From Bacillus mycoides (GTDB taxonomy: Bacteria > Bacillota > Bacilli > Bacillales > Bacillaceae_G), in contig NZ_CP036132.1 in NCBI RefSeq assembly GCF_018742245.1, positions 1,917,001 to 1,981,000 on the forward strand: a stretch of DNA of 64,000 bases, in the 5' to 3' direction. How positions within the stretch are numbered: position 1 is the first letter of the stretch; each line of letters starts with the position of its first letter. The position numbers and the translations under genes are program-made. A model generated the notes under the pieces. That model searched no databases and had not been told where the DNA came from. It saw only the letters and a list, made by a program, of their open reading frames with translations. Of the stretch, positions 16,577-25,414 are shown piece after piece.

Positions 16577-17512
16577 ATGATTTTATCTGTCACCATGAAT
16601 CCATCGGTCGATATTTCCTATTCGATTCATGAATTAAAGTTAGATGTTGTTAACCGTGTGGAAACGGTTCATAAAAATGCTGGTGGAAAAGGCTTGAATG
16701 TTGCGCGAGTGATCGCTCAAATGGATGAATTTGTCCTAGCGACAGGTGTGCTTGGTGGTACGATTGGGGAATACATTATTCAAGAATTAAATAAAGTCAA
16801 TATTCCAAATGACTTTTTGAAAATCAAAAAAGAATCAAGAAATTGTATTGCCATTCTTCATGAAGGGATGCAAACAGAGATTTTAGAATCTGGTCCAACA
16901 TTATCCAAAGAAGAAGGGATTAGTTTTTTAGAGAAATTCGAATTTTTACTTACAACAGTTTCACTTGTGACAATTTCAGGCAGTTTGCCGAAAGGGTTAC
17001 CGACTAACTTTTATTATCAAATGCTAGAAATCTGTCATAAAAATGAAATTCCAGTAATTATGGATTCGTCAGGAGAATCTTTGAAAAACGCTTTGGTGAA
17101 TAAAGAAAAACCATTTGCCATCAAACCAAATACAGCGGAATTATCTCAGCTGCTGGGCATTAACATGGAAGCGGGAATCATTGATCTGAAGCAAGCATTA
17201 AACCATGAACTATTTACTGGGATTGAGTGGGTTATCGTGTCAATGGGGAGTGAAGGTGCATTTGTTAGGCACGGAGAGAACTATTACAGAGTTACGATTC
17301 CAAAAATAGAAGTGGTCAATCCTGTAGGGTCTGGTGATGCGACAGTTGCAGGGTTAGCTGTGGCATTACATCAACATCAAATGGTCGAGACTGTTCTTAA
17401 AATGGCGATGACTACAGGAATGTTAAATACGATGGAAGCTGGAACTGGTTATATTAATGTGAATAAGTTTAAACAATACTTTGATCTCGTTAAAGTTGAA
17501 AAAATAGATTGA
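16577..17512 (+). CDS. lacC: Tagatose-6-phosphate kinase (PfkB/LacC type)
   Basis: The product from ATG 16577 is 311 residues. The frame is open upstream to 16532, but AAAGAGGGA at 16561-16569 selects 16577. It is a PfkB-family kinase: MILSVTMNPSVDISY at the start, KNAGGKGLNVARV (about 34-46), and the C-terminal anion-hole/catalytic motif NPVGSGDATVAGLAVAL (about 251-267). It phosphorylates tagatose-6-phosphate to tagatose-1,6-bisphosphate. It is followed by lacD 15 nt downstream. Confidence 0.9.
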   Translation: MILSVTMNPSVDISYSIHELKLDVVNRVETVHKNAGGKGLNVARVIAQMDEFVLATGVLGGTIGEYIIQELNKVNIPNDFLKIKKESRNCIAILHEGMQTEILESGPTLSKEEGISFLEKFEFLLTTVSLVTISGSLPKGLPTNFYYQMLEICHKNEIPVIMDSSGESLKNALVNKEKPFAIKPNTAELSQLLGINMEAGIIDLKQALNHELFTGIEWVIVSMGSEGAFVRHGENYYRVTIPKIEVVNPVGSGDATVAGLAVALHQHQMVETVLKMAMTTGMLNTMEAGTGYINVNKFKQYFDLVKVEKID

Positions 17513-17527
17513 TAGAGGAGAATGTTG

Positions 17528-18535
17528 ATGTTAGAACTAACCAAAAATAAATTGGAAGCTCTAAAACGGTTATCTGCTGAAAATGGCATAATTGGAGCAT
17601 TGGCTATTGATCAACGTGGTTCATTGAAAAAAATGATTGCGTCTGGCGGTGCAAGTCATGTTGGAGATGAGGGCATTATCCGTTTCAAAGAATTAGTTTC
17701 TGAGGAACTAACACCATTTGCTACAGCGATTCTTTTGGACCCGGAATATGGTCTGCCAGCGGCTAAGGTCCGCGATAAAGAATCAGGATTAATCGTAGCG
17801 TATGAAAAAACTGGATACGATGCGTCAGAAGTAGGACGGTTGCCGGATTTATTATCAGAATGGTCAGTGAAACGATTAAAGGAAGCAGGTGCCGATGCTA
17901 TTAAATTCTTACTCTACTATGATGTCAATGAAGATGAAAAAATTAATAACTATAAACATGTCTATATGGAACGTATCGGATCCGAATGTGTAGCTGAAGA
18001 CATACCATTTTTCTTGGAGATTGTTACTTATGATGCTGAAAGTGATGATGTGAAAAGTAAAGCATATGCAAAAATAAAACCGTATAAAGTGATTGAGGCC
18101 ATGAAGGAGTTCTCGAAACCACAATATAAAGTAGATGTATTAAAAGTAGAAGTTCCAGTAGATATGAACTTTGTGGAAGGATATACAGAAGGTGAATTTG
18201 TTTACAGTAAAGAAAAAGCAGCTTCCTATTTCAAAGAACAAAGTGAAGCAACCGAGCTTCCGTTTATTTTCCTGAGTGCAGGAGTAAGCGCAAAATTATT
18301 TCAAGAAACATTAAAATTTGCTAAAGACTCCGGTTCTACCTTTAACGGAGTGTTATGTGGTCGGGCAACTTGGAAAGACGGTGTCATACCGTTTGCTATA
18401 GGCGGTGAAGAAGCAGGTCGTGATTGGTTAAAAAATATTGGTAAACGGAATACTGAAGAACTGAATATCGTATTGAAAGAGACAGCTAACTCATGGTTTG
18501 CTAAAGTAAAAGTAACAGCTGAGCTTCAAAGTTAG
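17528..18535 (+). CDS. lacD: Tagatose-1,6-bisphosphate aldolase
   Basis: A 335-residue class I aldolase of the LacD family. Recognisable segments are GALAIDQRGSLKKMI, LLDPEYGLPA, the Schiff-base region DAIKFLLYYD (about 122-131), VLKVEVPVDMNFVEG, FIFLSAGVSAKLF and GVLCGRATWKDGV. It cleaves tagatose-1,6-bisphosphate to DHAP and glyceraldehyde-3-phosphate. I choose ATG 17528 over 17522 because GAGGAG at 17515-17520 is too close to the latter. This is the last gene of the operon; a terminator follows at 18615. Confidence 0.92.
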   Translation: MLELTKNKLEALKRLSAENGIIGALAIDQRGSLKKMIASGGASHVGDEGIIRFKELVSEELTPFATAILLDPEYGLPAAKVRDKESGLIVAYEKTGYDASEVGRLPDLLSEWSVKRLKEAGADAIKFLLYYDVNEDEKINNYKHVYMERIGSECVAEDIPFFLEIVTYDAESDDVKSKAYAKIKPYKVIEAMKEFSKPQYKVDVLKVEVPVDMNFVEGYTEGEFVYSKEKAASYFKEQSEATELPFIFLSAGVSAKLFQETLKFAKDSGSTFNGVLCGRATWKDGVIPFAIGGEEAGRDWLKNIGKRNTEELNIVLKETANSWFAKVKVTAELQS

Positions 18536-18614
18536 TACAATATCTTTTCTTCCATATGTCCTTCATTTCTTGAAAAAAGATTTGTACCAGAACCGCTTTT
18601 TAAATGGAATGAAG

Positions 18615-18646
18615 AAAAATGAGCAGACATTCGGCTGCTCATTTTT
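18615..18646 (+). terminator. Terminator of the GNB operon
   Basis: A 12-bp stem AAAAATGAGCAG / CTGCTCATTTTT with an 8-nt loop ends in a T run, 80 bp after lacD. Confidence 0.9.
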
Positions 18647-18649
18647 TAG

Positions 18650-18735
18650 TGCGTCCAGCATAGTCGCAAACCCTAGGTTGAAAGTCCAGAACAGTTAGGG
18701 GAGTAGTAACCATGACTAATGCTAGGTGGTATGAA
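18650..18735 (+). mobile_element. Possible 5' remnant of a group II intron
   Basis: The segment starts GTGCGTCCAGCATAGTCGCA and continues with AAACCCTAGGTTGAAAGTCC and AGGTGG-type motifs. This is the style of a bacterial group II intron 5' end (GUGYG boundary, then a domain I pattern of ...GAAAGUCC...). No reverse transcriptase ORF or domain V/VI follows, so only a stub is present. The identification rests on motif resemblance alone. Confidence 0.4.
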
Positions 18736-18846
18736 ATTTATATATAAATAAAACAATAATTGTTAATTGACGTGTAAAATCAAAACGATTGAATTTTGTA
18801 AGATTCAACAAAAAACATACCTGAAAAGGTAACAACATCCTTATTT

Positions 18847-18860
18847 TGTAAGCGCTTTAA
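18847..18860 (+). promoter_or_regulatory. cre-like site upstream of the GH101 gene
   Basis: TGTAAGCGCTTTAA differs from TGWAARCGYTWNCW at one specified position. It contains the symmetric core AAGCGCTT. It lies just upstream of the activator half-sites. Confidence 0.6.
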
Positions 18861-18865
18861 AAAGA

Positions 18866-18896
18866 CAATATATCTAAAAAAAGAAACAATATCTTT
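18866..18896 (+). promoter_or_regulatory. Predicted AraC-type operator, GH101 gene
   Basis: Direct half-sites CAATATATCT (18866-18875) and CAATATCTTT (18887-18896) are 21 bp apart with an A-rich linker. They are homologous in sequence and spacing to the sites before the importer operon and galT. Confidence 0.72.
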
Positions 18897-18897
18897 A

Positions 18898-18926
18898 TTG
18901 AGTGGGCACTTAAAAAAAACTATTCT
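18898..18926 (+). promoter_or_regulatory. Predicted promoter of the GH101 gene
   Basis: -35 TTGAGT (18898-18903) and -10 TATTCT (18921-18926) with a 17-bp spacer. The -10 is identical to that of the importer operon, and the distance to the activator half-sites is the same. Confidence 0.6.
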
Positions 18927-18935
18927 AAACTTAAG

Positions 18936-18949
18936 TGAAAGCGGTACCT
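18936..18949 (+). promoter_or_regulatory. Second cre-like site, near the GH101 transcription start
   Basis: TGAAAGCGGTACCT has one mismatch to the cre consensus. It lies about 10 bp downstream of the -10 box, a position where CcpA would block initiation or early elongation. Confidence 0.6.
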
Positions 18950-19029
18950 TTCAGATTTTGATATATTTTAAAAATTAATGTGCAGGTATTGTTTTTAACT
19001 AAAATTAAAAATTCAAAGGAGGAGAAAAT

Positions 19030-22000
19030 TTGGAGAGTAAGCATTTCAAGAGAGCTTTTAATACCCTTCTTGCACTTGTGCTGATTGTGCCAACATTTTT
19101 AGTGAGTATGATTGTGCCATTACATGTAGGAGCAAATGTGTCTAATCCATGGGTTACAATTTCATCTGGAGGAAACGAAATCAATGCAATAATAGAACAA
19201 AATGGGAAGTCCTATGCAAGGCTTGGAACAGGTGCCGGAAATGATAATGGGGCTAAAGCTGCAATTTTTCAAGAACAAAATAAAGTCGCTAAAGAATCGG
19301 GAACGATGGAGTATACCTTTACTCCAGAAACCAGTGGTGAAGATACTAGATTTGGTTTCTATCCTCACTATATTGACAATAATAACTTCGTTTTTGTAGG
19401 CTACGACTCACTTGGATGGTTCTATGAATACAAATATCAAGGAAAAGGTGATTGGTTAAAAACGAGACCGAATGTTCCACTTCCAGAGGCTGGGACCTCA
19501 CATTCCATAAAAATTGATTATAACGCAACCACTTTGAATATTACATTAGATGGAAAAGATTTATTTGGACCAGTTAATTTACCTAATGATGTAAATAACC
19601 TCCTTACAGGTAAGGAAGCGGTTAAACTCGGTGCTTTTGGAGATAAAAAAAGTCAAGTACTCATTGAATTAGGAAATGTACCTGGGGATGGAGGCACGGA
19701 TCCAGGAGATGAAAAACTTGTCGACATTACGGATAATAAATTAGAAGAAGGCGACTTTAAAATTATCTCAGGAGACGGAAAAGTTACTTATAATGAAGAT
19801 GGTTCAGCAACTTTCGGTGTTACATCTACCCAAAAGAATCGAATTGTCTATAACCAAATGAAAGCGATTAAAAATGGTGTTTTTGAAGCGGATGTTACTA
19901 CTAATACTGATAAGATGAATCGCTTTGGATTAATCTATCGTGTTCAAAATGCATCTACATACACATATGTAGGAACAGGGGATACGAACGATCAGTATTT
20001 TGGTGAAACATTTGGACCTATAAACAATTGGACTTCGATGACTTCAAACGTGCCGTTAAAAGCAAAACAAACATACCATTTACGTTTAGTATTCATGGAC
20101 GATGTTGCGACGTTATACATTGATGGTAAAAAGGTAGATTCTTGGACTTTAACAGGTGGTGTAGATCAAGCGGGGGGACTTGGGTTTGAAAAAAGCCGAG
20201 GAGCTGCCGATATTACGATTTCTAATATCAAAATCAAGGAATATAGTGCGCCAAAACCTCCAGATACCACGCCAGTAGAAGATACATTAAAGTCAAAGTA
20301 TATGGATGTCATTATTGACCAAGTATTCCCGCGGGTTGTGAAATACAAAGTTGGCGATAAAGTAATGAATGGACAAGAATCACCTGTTTACGGATTGAAA
20401 GTAAATGGTGGACTATACTATCCTAAAGTAAGCTTTGAAAAGTTAAGCGATAGTGAAGTGCTATATACATTAAAAGTTGTGGATGAAATTAAAAATCTTG
20501 ATGCTGTATTTAAAGTATCTTTGAAAGTAAATGATAATAAAGTTATTTATAGTTTCGATGAAATTAAAAATAATGGTAGTGCAAAAATTGAAACAGTTGA
20601 GTTTGCTGATATGAACGTTATCTCAGTAAATTCGGAGCAAAAAGGTGCAAAAGCTAAATTAACGAATATTAGTACTGATGTTAGGAAATCAGGAGATGTG
20701 GATGTAAGCGTAGATTCTTCTATGGAGGAAATAGGTACATCTACTAAAAATTATACTGCATTTTTGTCAAATGACGAATTGAGTGCGGGTGTATGGTCCA
20801 GTTCAGAAGTGGATGGCTATAAAAACTTAGTTGCTAATCGATATGTAAATAAAAATGGTGCGAAAGCAATGGGAATAGGTTCTAGTGCACTCTATTACCA
20901 AAGAGATTTTATGTCAGAACCACAAAAAAATAAACCAACTATAAAAATAGCTATCGCTAAAGATTTGAATACTGATAATAAGACAGATTGGCAAGATGCG
21001 GCGATTGCATATCGTGATATTATGCAAGACATTAAAGGATATCAAGATGTAAACAATAATGTTGGAATGCGTATTGCAATGAATTTCGGATCACAAGTAC
21101 AACAACCATTCTTAAAAACAGCAGATAATGTTAAAAAGGTTGCTCTTGCTACAGATGAATTGGGGCAAGCTGTAATATTAAAAGGATATGCAAACGAAGG
21201 GCATGACAGTGGTCATCCAGATTATGGTGATGTGGGTGAACGTATGGGCGGTGCTAAAGATTTAAATACGCTTATTAAAGAGGGACGTAAGTATAATACC
21301 CAATTTGGTGTCCATATCAATGCGCAAGAAACTTATCCTGAAGCGAAAGCTTTCAATAATGATTTTATTGATCGTTCAAGTTCTTTAGGATGGGGATGGT
21401 TAGATCAATCTTATACAATTAATAAATTAAAAGATTTATATTCTGGAGCGCGTGCGAAAAGACTAGATGAATTGAAAACTGCTGTCCCTGATCTTGACTT
21501 TATCTATTTGGATGTATGGTATCAAAATCAATGGGAATCAAATAGAATAGCAGATCAATTTAAAGATAGGGGCTGGAGACTAACAACGGAATTTGGTGGT
21601 TCTATGGCCAATTATTCAACGTGGCAACACTGGGCTACCGATAAAAACTACGGTGGACCGGAAAGCAAAGGTATCAACTCAGAAGTACTACGCTTTATTA
21701 GCAATCACCAAAGAGATTCTTGGGTTTTGAATTGGCCTGAAGTAGGCGGAACTGCTGATCATCCATTGCTTGGTGGATTTGAATTAGCTGGTTTCGAAGG
21801 GTGGCAATCTGATAAGAATTTTGATAATTTTATTCGCATGACATTTGATACGAATCTACCTACTAAATTCTTACAAAAATATTATGTAACGAATTGGACA
21901 GCTGTAGAAGGGGATAAAAGCAAGACAAACTTAGAAAAGGAAATAAAATTGAAAGACCCAAGTAATGGGGATGTTGTCGATGTAACTAGAAAAGACAATT

Positions 22001-23406
22001 CTAGGGAACGTGTTATTACACTAAATGGAAACGTTGTACTTGATGGACACACTTATTTAATTCCTTGGGTGAAACAAGACTTTAAAAACCCAACTTCTAA
22101 TTCTGAAAAACTATATCACTGGAATTTGGAAGGTGGTACAACTACTTGGACACTTCCAGATGAATATAAAGATGCATCTAGTGTTTATGTATACAAACTG
22201 ACAGATCGCGGTAGAGCAGATATGAAAGAAGTCAAGGTCGTAAATAATAAGGTAACTTTGACAGCTAGTGCGGCAACTCCTTATGTTGTTGTACCAAAAA
22301 GAGATAAAGGTTTGGAAATCCTTGACTATGATTGGAGCAAGGGTGCTCATATATATGACGCAGGATTCAATACAGGAAAAGTAAGTGCATATACAACTAT
22401 TCAAGGTGATAACAAAGCTGTAAGCGCCGTTAGAACGAATCAAACTGGAAGCAACCGTAATGTAAGTAGTGGAGATTACTACTTGAATATTGATAGTCCG
22501 TCAAAAGATACAACTGTTTCACGTGTCCTTACTGGTTTGGAACCAGGTAAAGATTATGTAGCAGAGGTATATGTTGAAAATAATAGTGATGTAAAGGCCG
22601 GAATTACAGTAACAGGTGGGAAAGAAGACGTAAACAATTACACACTTCGCAGCCTGCAAAAGAACTATGTTAAGGCAGATTCACATGCCTCAAATGATGG
22701 ATACAATAGCAAAATGCAAATCATGCAAGTAAGCTTTACAGCTGTAACTAATAAAGCTAAATTAACTCTCAGCCGTGATTCCGGAAAAGGAAACACAAAA
22801 TTTGATGATATTCGGATCGTTCAAAAGTCCTTGAAAAATCATGTCTCACCAATGGAATTTAAACAAGATTTTGAAACGGTAGTACAAGGTATTTACCCAT
22901 TCGTTATTGGTAACACAGAAGGGGTAGAAGATAACAGAATTCATCTGTCTGAACTGCATGCCCCATATACGCAAAAAGGCTGGGCAGGTAAAAAATTAGT
23001 CGATGATGTATTAGGTGGGAATTGGTCCGTAAAAGTGAACACTGGAAATAAAGGTTTGCTGTACCGTACTATTCCTCAAAATTATCGTTTTGAACCTGGT
23101 GTAACTTATAAAGTATCATTTGACTATCAAACAACAGCAAATGCATTCCGCTTTATTTCAGGGGATCAAGAAATTGATGTTCGAGACATTGCGAGTGCAA
23201 AGGGATTGAGTGTGAATAACACTCTTACTGCATCTACTGACACAAAAACAGCAGAGTTTACTGTGACAGGTTCTGAGAACGGTCAAACTTATGTTGGAAT
23301 TTTCAGTGATGGAACGAATTTAAACGGGGATACTGGAGCAGGTACGTTTATTTTAGATAATTTACGTATTGAAAAGGTGACTTCAGGGGGAGAGACACAG
23401 AGATAA
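19030..23406 (+). CDS. Secreted endo-alpha-N-acetylgalactosaminidase (GH101)
   Basis: A 1458-residue exoenzyme. The TTG at 19030 follows AAAGGAGGAG. A signal peptide (about 1-36, TLLALVLIVPTFLVSMIVPL) precedes two lectin-like beta-sandwich modules (about 40-215 and 235-405), the GH101 catalytic region (about 420-1090) and two C-terminal carbohydrate-binding-like modules (about 1095-1270 and 1280-1450). The catalytic nucleophile is probably D828 (FIYLDVWYQN) and the acid/base E854 (LTTEFGGS); WQHWATD also fits the family. The enzyme releases Gal-beta-1,3-GalNAc (core 1/T antigen disaccharide) from Ser/Thr of mucins. There is no LPXTG signal or SLH repeat, so it is probably released from the cell. 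It feeds the importer and GH112 genes upstream. Confidence 0.92.
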   Translation: MESKHFKRAFNTLLALVLIVPTFLVSMIVPLHVGANVSNPWVTISSGGNEINAIIEQNGKSYARLGTGAGNDNGAKAAIFQEQNKVAKESGTMEYTFTPETSGEDTRFGFYPHYIDNNNFVFVGYDSLGWFYEYKYQGKGDWLKTRPNVPLPEAGTSHSIKIDYNATTLNITLDGKDLFGPVNLPNDVNNLLTGKEAVKLGAFGDKKSQVLIELGNVPGDGGTDPGDEKLVDITDNKLEEGDFKIISGDGKVTYNEDGSATFGVTSTQKNRIVYNQMKAIKNGVFEADVTTNTDKMNRFGLIYRVQNASTYTYVGTGDTNDQYFGETFGPINNWTSMTSNVPLKAKQTYHLRLVFMDDVATLYIDGKKVDSWTLTGGVDQAGGLGFEKSRGAADITISNIKIKEYSAPKPPDTTPVEDTLKSKYMDVIIDQVFPRVVKYKVGDKVMNGQESPVYGLKVNGGLYYPKVSFEKLSDSEVLYTLKVVDEIKNLDAVFKVSLKVNDNKVIYSFDEIKNNGSAKIETVEFADMNVISVNSEQKGAKAKLTNISTDVRKSGDVDVSVDSSMEEIGTSTKNYTAFLSNDELSAGVWSSSEVDGYKNLVANRYVNKNGAKAMGIGSSALYYQRDFMSEPQKNKPTIKIAIAKDLNTDNKTDWQDAAIAYRDIMQDIKGYQDVNNNVGMRIAMNFGSQVQQPFLKTADNVKKVALATDELGQAVILKGYANEGHDSGHPDYGDVGERMGGAKDLNTLIKEGRKYNTQFGVHINAQETYPEAKAFNNDFIDRSSSLGWGWLDQSYTINKLKDLYSGARAKRLDELKTAVPDLDFIYLDVWYQNQWESNRIADQFKDRGWRLTTEFGGSMANYSTWQHWATDKNYGGPESKGINSEVLRFISNHQRDSWVLNWPEVGGTADHPLLGGFELAGFEGWQSDKNFDNFIRMTFDTNLPTKFLQKYYVTNWTAVEGDKSKTNLEKEIKLKDPSNGDVVDVTRKDNSRERVITLNGNVVLDGHTYLIPWVKQDFKNPTSNSEKLYHWNLEGGTTTWTLPDEYKDASSVYVYKLTDRGRADMKEVKVVNNKVTLTASAATPYVVVPKRDKGLEILDYDWSKGAHIYDAGFNTGKVSAYTTIQGDNKAVSAVRTNQTGSNRNVSSGDYYLNIDSPSKDTTVSRVLTGLEPGKDYVAEVYVENNSDVKAGITVTGGKEDVNNYTLRSLQKNYVKADSHASNDGYNSKMQIMQVSFTAVTNKAKLTLSRDSGKGNTKFDDIRIVQKSLKNHVSPMEFKQDFETVVQGIYPFVIGNTEGVEDNRIHLSELHAPYTQKGWAGKKLVDDVLGGNWSVKVNTGNKGLLYRTIPQNYRFEPGVTYKVSFDYQTTANAFRFISGDQEIDVRDIASAKGLSVNNTLTASTDTKTAEFTVTGSENGQTYVGIFSDGTNLNGDTGAGTFILDNLRIEKVTSGGETQR

Positions 23407-23460
23407 AAACCTCGAATTAAGATAAAGGTAGTTTTATAGTTCGTGTAATATCGGAAATTA

Positions 23461-23492
23461 GAGGCCTATCTCAGAGGAGATAGGCCTCATTG
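23461..23492 (+). terminator. Terminator after the GH101 gene
   Basis: A 12-bp perfect stem GAGGCCTATCTC / GAGATAGGCCTC with a 4-nt loop, followed by a short T-rich stretch. Confidence 0.8.
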
Positions 23493-23570
23493 TGTTCATT
23501 GAATCATGGGAAACTGATTTTTAAAAAATGTTCCTTTGTATGTTTTTAGTGAGTTGTTAAAAGTGAAAAG

Positions 23571-23601
23571 CAAGATGTCTAAAAAATACGACAAGATGTT
23601 G
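23571..23601 (+). promoter_or_regulatory. Predicted AraC-type operator, galT
   Basis: Direct half-sites CAAGATGTCT (23571-23580) and CAAGATGTTG (23592-23601), 21 bp apart with an A-rich linker. This is the third copy of the element. Confidence 0.72.
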
Positions 23602-23602
23602 A

Positions 23603-23631
23603 TTGTAGAAGTGTTTTTACATACGTATAAT
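23603..23631 (+). promoter_or_regulatory. Predicted galT promoter
   Basis: -35 TTGTAG (23603-23608) and a consensus -10 TATAAT (23626-23631), 17-bp spacer. The offset from the activator half-sites is the same as at the other two promoters. No good cre site was found here. Confidence 0.62.
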
Positions 23632-23809
23632 GTAACAAAATAGCATACTAAACGGGCGATTCAAGTATGCTAATAGCTTCTTCGGAGAAAGCAAAACGTA
23701 TATTAGAATGGTGGTTATCCCATACGTCTGTTCATAAAATTATAAAAGGTACATAGAACTTGCATCGTAACAACGAAAACCGCTATAAGGTTAGAGGAGG
23801 TATATACTG

Positions 23810-25294
23810 ATGATATATCAAGCTATCCAGCAGTTAATTGATTGTGCTATTGAAGTTCAATTGATTGAAAAAGAAGATGAAATATATACAAGGAATCAAA
23901 TCCTTTCCTTACTTCGTTTAGATGACTTTGTAGTGGAAGCGTCAGCGCCCGCAAAGAAAGCAATTTCGGAGTTATTGGAAGAGTTAATTGAATATGCTTG
24001 TATGCATAAAGTCATTGAGGCAGTAATGAACGAGAAGGAGATTTTAGCAAGTGCAATTATGGATGTTTTTATGTCCAAACCGTCCGTTATCAATTCTCTA
24101 TTTTATGAAAAATACGAACAAAATCCGAAGGCTGCGACAAATTACTTCTATGAGTTAAGTAAAAACAGCAACTATATCCAAATGAAGCAAATTTCCAAAA
24201 ATATAAATTATAAAGTAAATACGGAATATGGACCCATTGATATAACGATTAATTTATCAAAACCGGAAAAAGACCCGAAACAAATTGCTAGAGAGAGAGT
24301 ATTGGAAAGTACAAATTATCCAAAATGTTTACTCTGTATTGAGAATGAAGGATATAGAGGGAGAATTGGACATCCAGCACGCTCGAATCATCGTATGATT
24401 CGTATGAATCTTACAGATGAAAGCTGGTTTCTACAGTATTCTCCGTATATATATTTCAATGAACACTGTATTGTATTGTCTTCAGAACACCGTGATATGA
24501 AAATTGACCGTCAAACATTTTTACGTTTGTTAAAATTTGTAGAAAAATTCCCACATTATTTCCTTGGTTCTAATGCAGATTTGCCAATTGTAGGAGGATC
24601 TATTCTAACACATGACCACTATCAAGGTGGAAGTTATGAATTTGCTATGGCTAATGCATCAAACGACCTAATTTTTGAAATAACCAACTTTCCAGAAATG
24701 CAATGTTCTATTATTAAATGGCCTATGTCAGTTATTCGCTTAAGAAGTAACGATATAGAACAAGTAGTAAATGCAGGGGAGTACATATTAGAGAGGTGGA
24801 AGGGATATAGTGACCCTTCTGTTAATATATTGGCATTTACGAATGAAATTCCACATAATACGATTACGCCGATTGCACGCCACCGGGATGGTATGTACGA
24901 ATTGGATCTTGTTTTGCGAAACAATTGCACAAGTGAAGAACATCCGCTGGGTATTTTCCACCCTCATGGGGAAGTACAGCATATTAAAAAGGAAAATATC
25001 GGCCTGATTGAAGTAATGGGGTTAGCTGTACTTCCTGCTCGTTTAAAAACAGAGCTTCAGGAAGTGGAAAAATTCTTACTTGATATTCCAAGTGATATTC
25101 CATCGTATCATATACGGTGGGCAGAACAATTAAAAACCAAATATAGCAATCAGATAAATGAACAAAATGTACAGGATATTGTAAGAGAAGAAGTGGGACG
25201 GAAATTTGTACAGGCGCTTGAAGATGCTGGTGTTTTTAAAAGAGACGAAGCAGGGATATCGGCGTTTAAACGTTTTATTCAGACTTTAAATTAG
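23810..25294 (+). CDS. galT: Galactose-1-phosphate uridylyltransferase (type 2)
   Basis: A 494-residue protein of the Firmicute-type GalT family, about 140 residues longer than E. coli GalT. It has the catalytic-region motif VGGSILTHDHYQGGSYEFA (about 261-279), the NHRMIRMNL and NEHCIVLSSEHR segments, and FHPHGEVQHIKKENIGLIEVMG in the C-terminal half. The reaction is Gal-1-P + UDP-Glc to UDP-Gal + Glc-1-P. It disposes of the Gal-1-P made by the GH112 enzyme. There is no galE or phosphoglucomutase in the window, so these must come from elsewhere. ATG 23810 follows AGAGGAGGT. Confidence 0.92.
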   Translation: MIYQAIQQLIDCAIEVQLIEKEDEIYTRNQILSLLRLDDFVVEASAPAKKAISELLEELIEYACMHKVIEAVMNEKEILASAIMDVFMSKPSVINSLFYEKYEQNPKAATNYFYELSKNSNYIQMKQISKNINYKVNTEYGPIDITINLSKPEKDPKQIARERVLESTNYPKCLLCIENEGYRGRIGHPARSNHRMIRMNLTDESWFLQYSPYIYFNEHCIVLSSEHRDMKIDRQTFLRLLKFVEKFPHYFLGSNADLPIVGGSILTHDHYQGGSYEFAMANASNDLIFEITNFPEMQCSIIKWPMSVIRLRSNDIEQVVNAGEYILERWKGYSDPSVNILAFTNEIPHNTITPIARHRDGMYELDLVLRNNCTSEEHPLGIFHPHGEVQHIKKENIGLIEVMGLAVLPARLKTELQEVEKFLLDIPSDIPSYHIRWAEQLKTKYSNQINEQNVQDIVREEVGRKFVQALEDAGVFKRDEAGISAFKRFIQTLN

Positions 25295-25414
25295 GAATGG
25301 CCAGAGGGAAATAGAGAATGGTAAAAGGAAATATTTGAAGCAGAAAAGGAAGGGACCTGGTAGTTTTACGGTGATTACAAAATTATCTATTTATATGATA
25401 AGGGAGGTAATAAT

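Larger units (their letters stand above)
18536..19029. other. Intergenic region between lacD and the GH101 gene
   Basis: A 494-bp gap with no ORF of note. In order it contains the operon terminator, the possible group II intron stub, a cre-like site (18847-18860), the paired activator half-sites (18866-18896), a predicted promoter (18898-18926), a second cre-like site (18936-18949), and an untranslated leader of about 95 nt ending in AAAGGAGGAG. Confidence 0.7.
23407..23809. other. Intergenic region between the GH101 gene and galT
   Basis: A 403-bp gap. It contains the terminator at 23461, the third activator half-site pair (23571-23601), its promoter (23603-23631), and a 9-bp inverted repeat TAGCATACT / AGTATGCTA (23641-23649 and 23664-23672) just after the predicted start of transcription. 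A roughly 130-nt leader of unknown function follows, with no ORF I can support. Confidence 0.6.

Noticed and set aside
23673..23760. Short frame AKRILEWWLSHTSVHKIIKG before galT, considered as a transposase remnant
   Set aside because: Too short and not similar to any transposase I can recall; there is no ribosome site. Left as untranslated leader.
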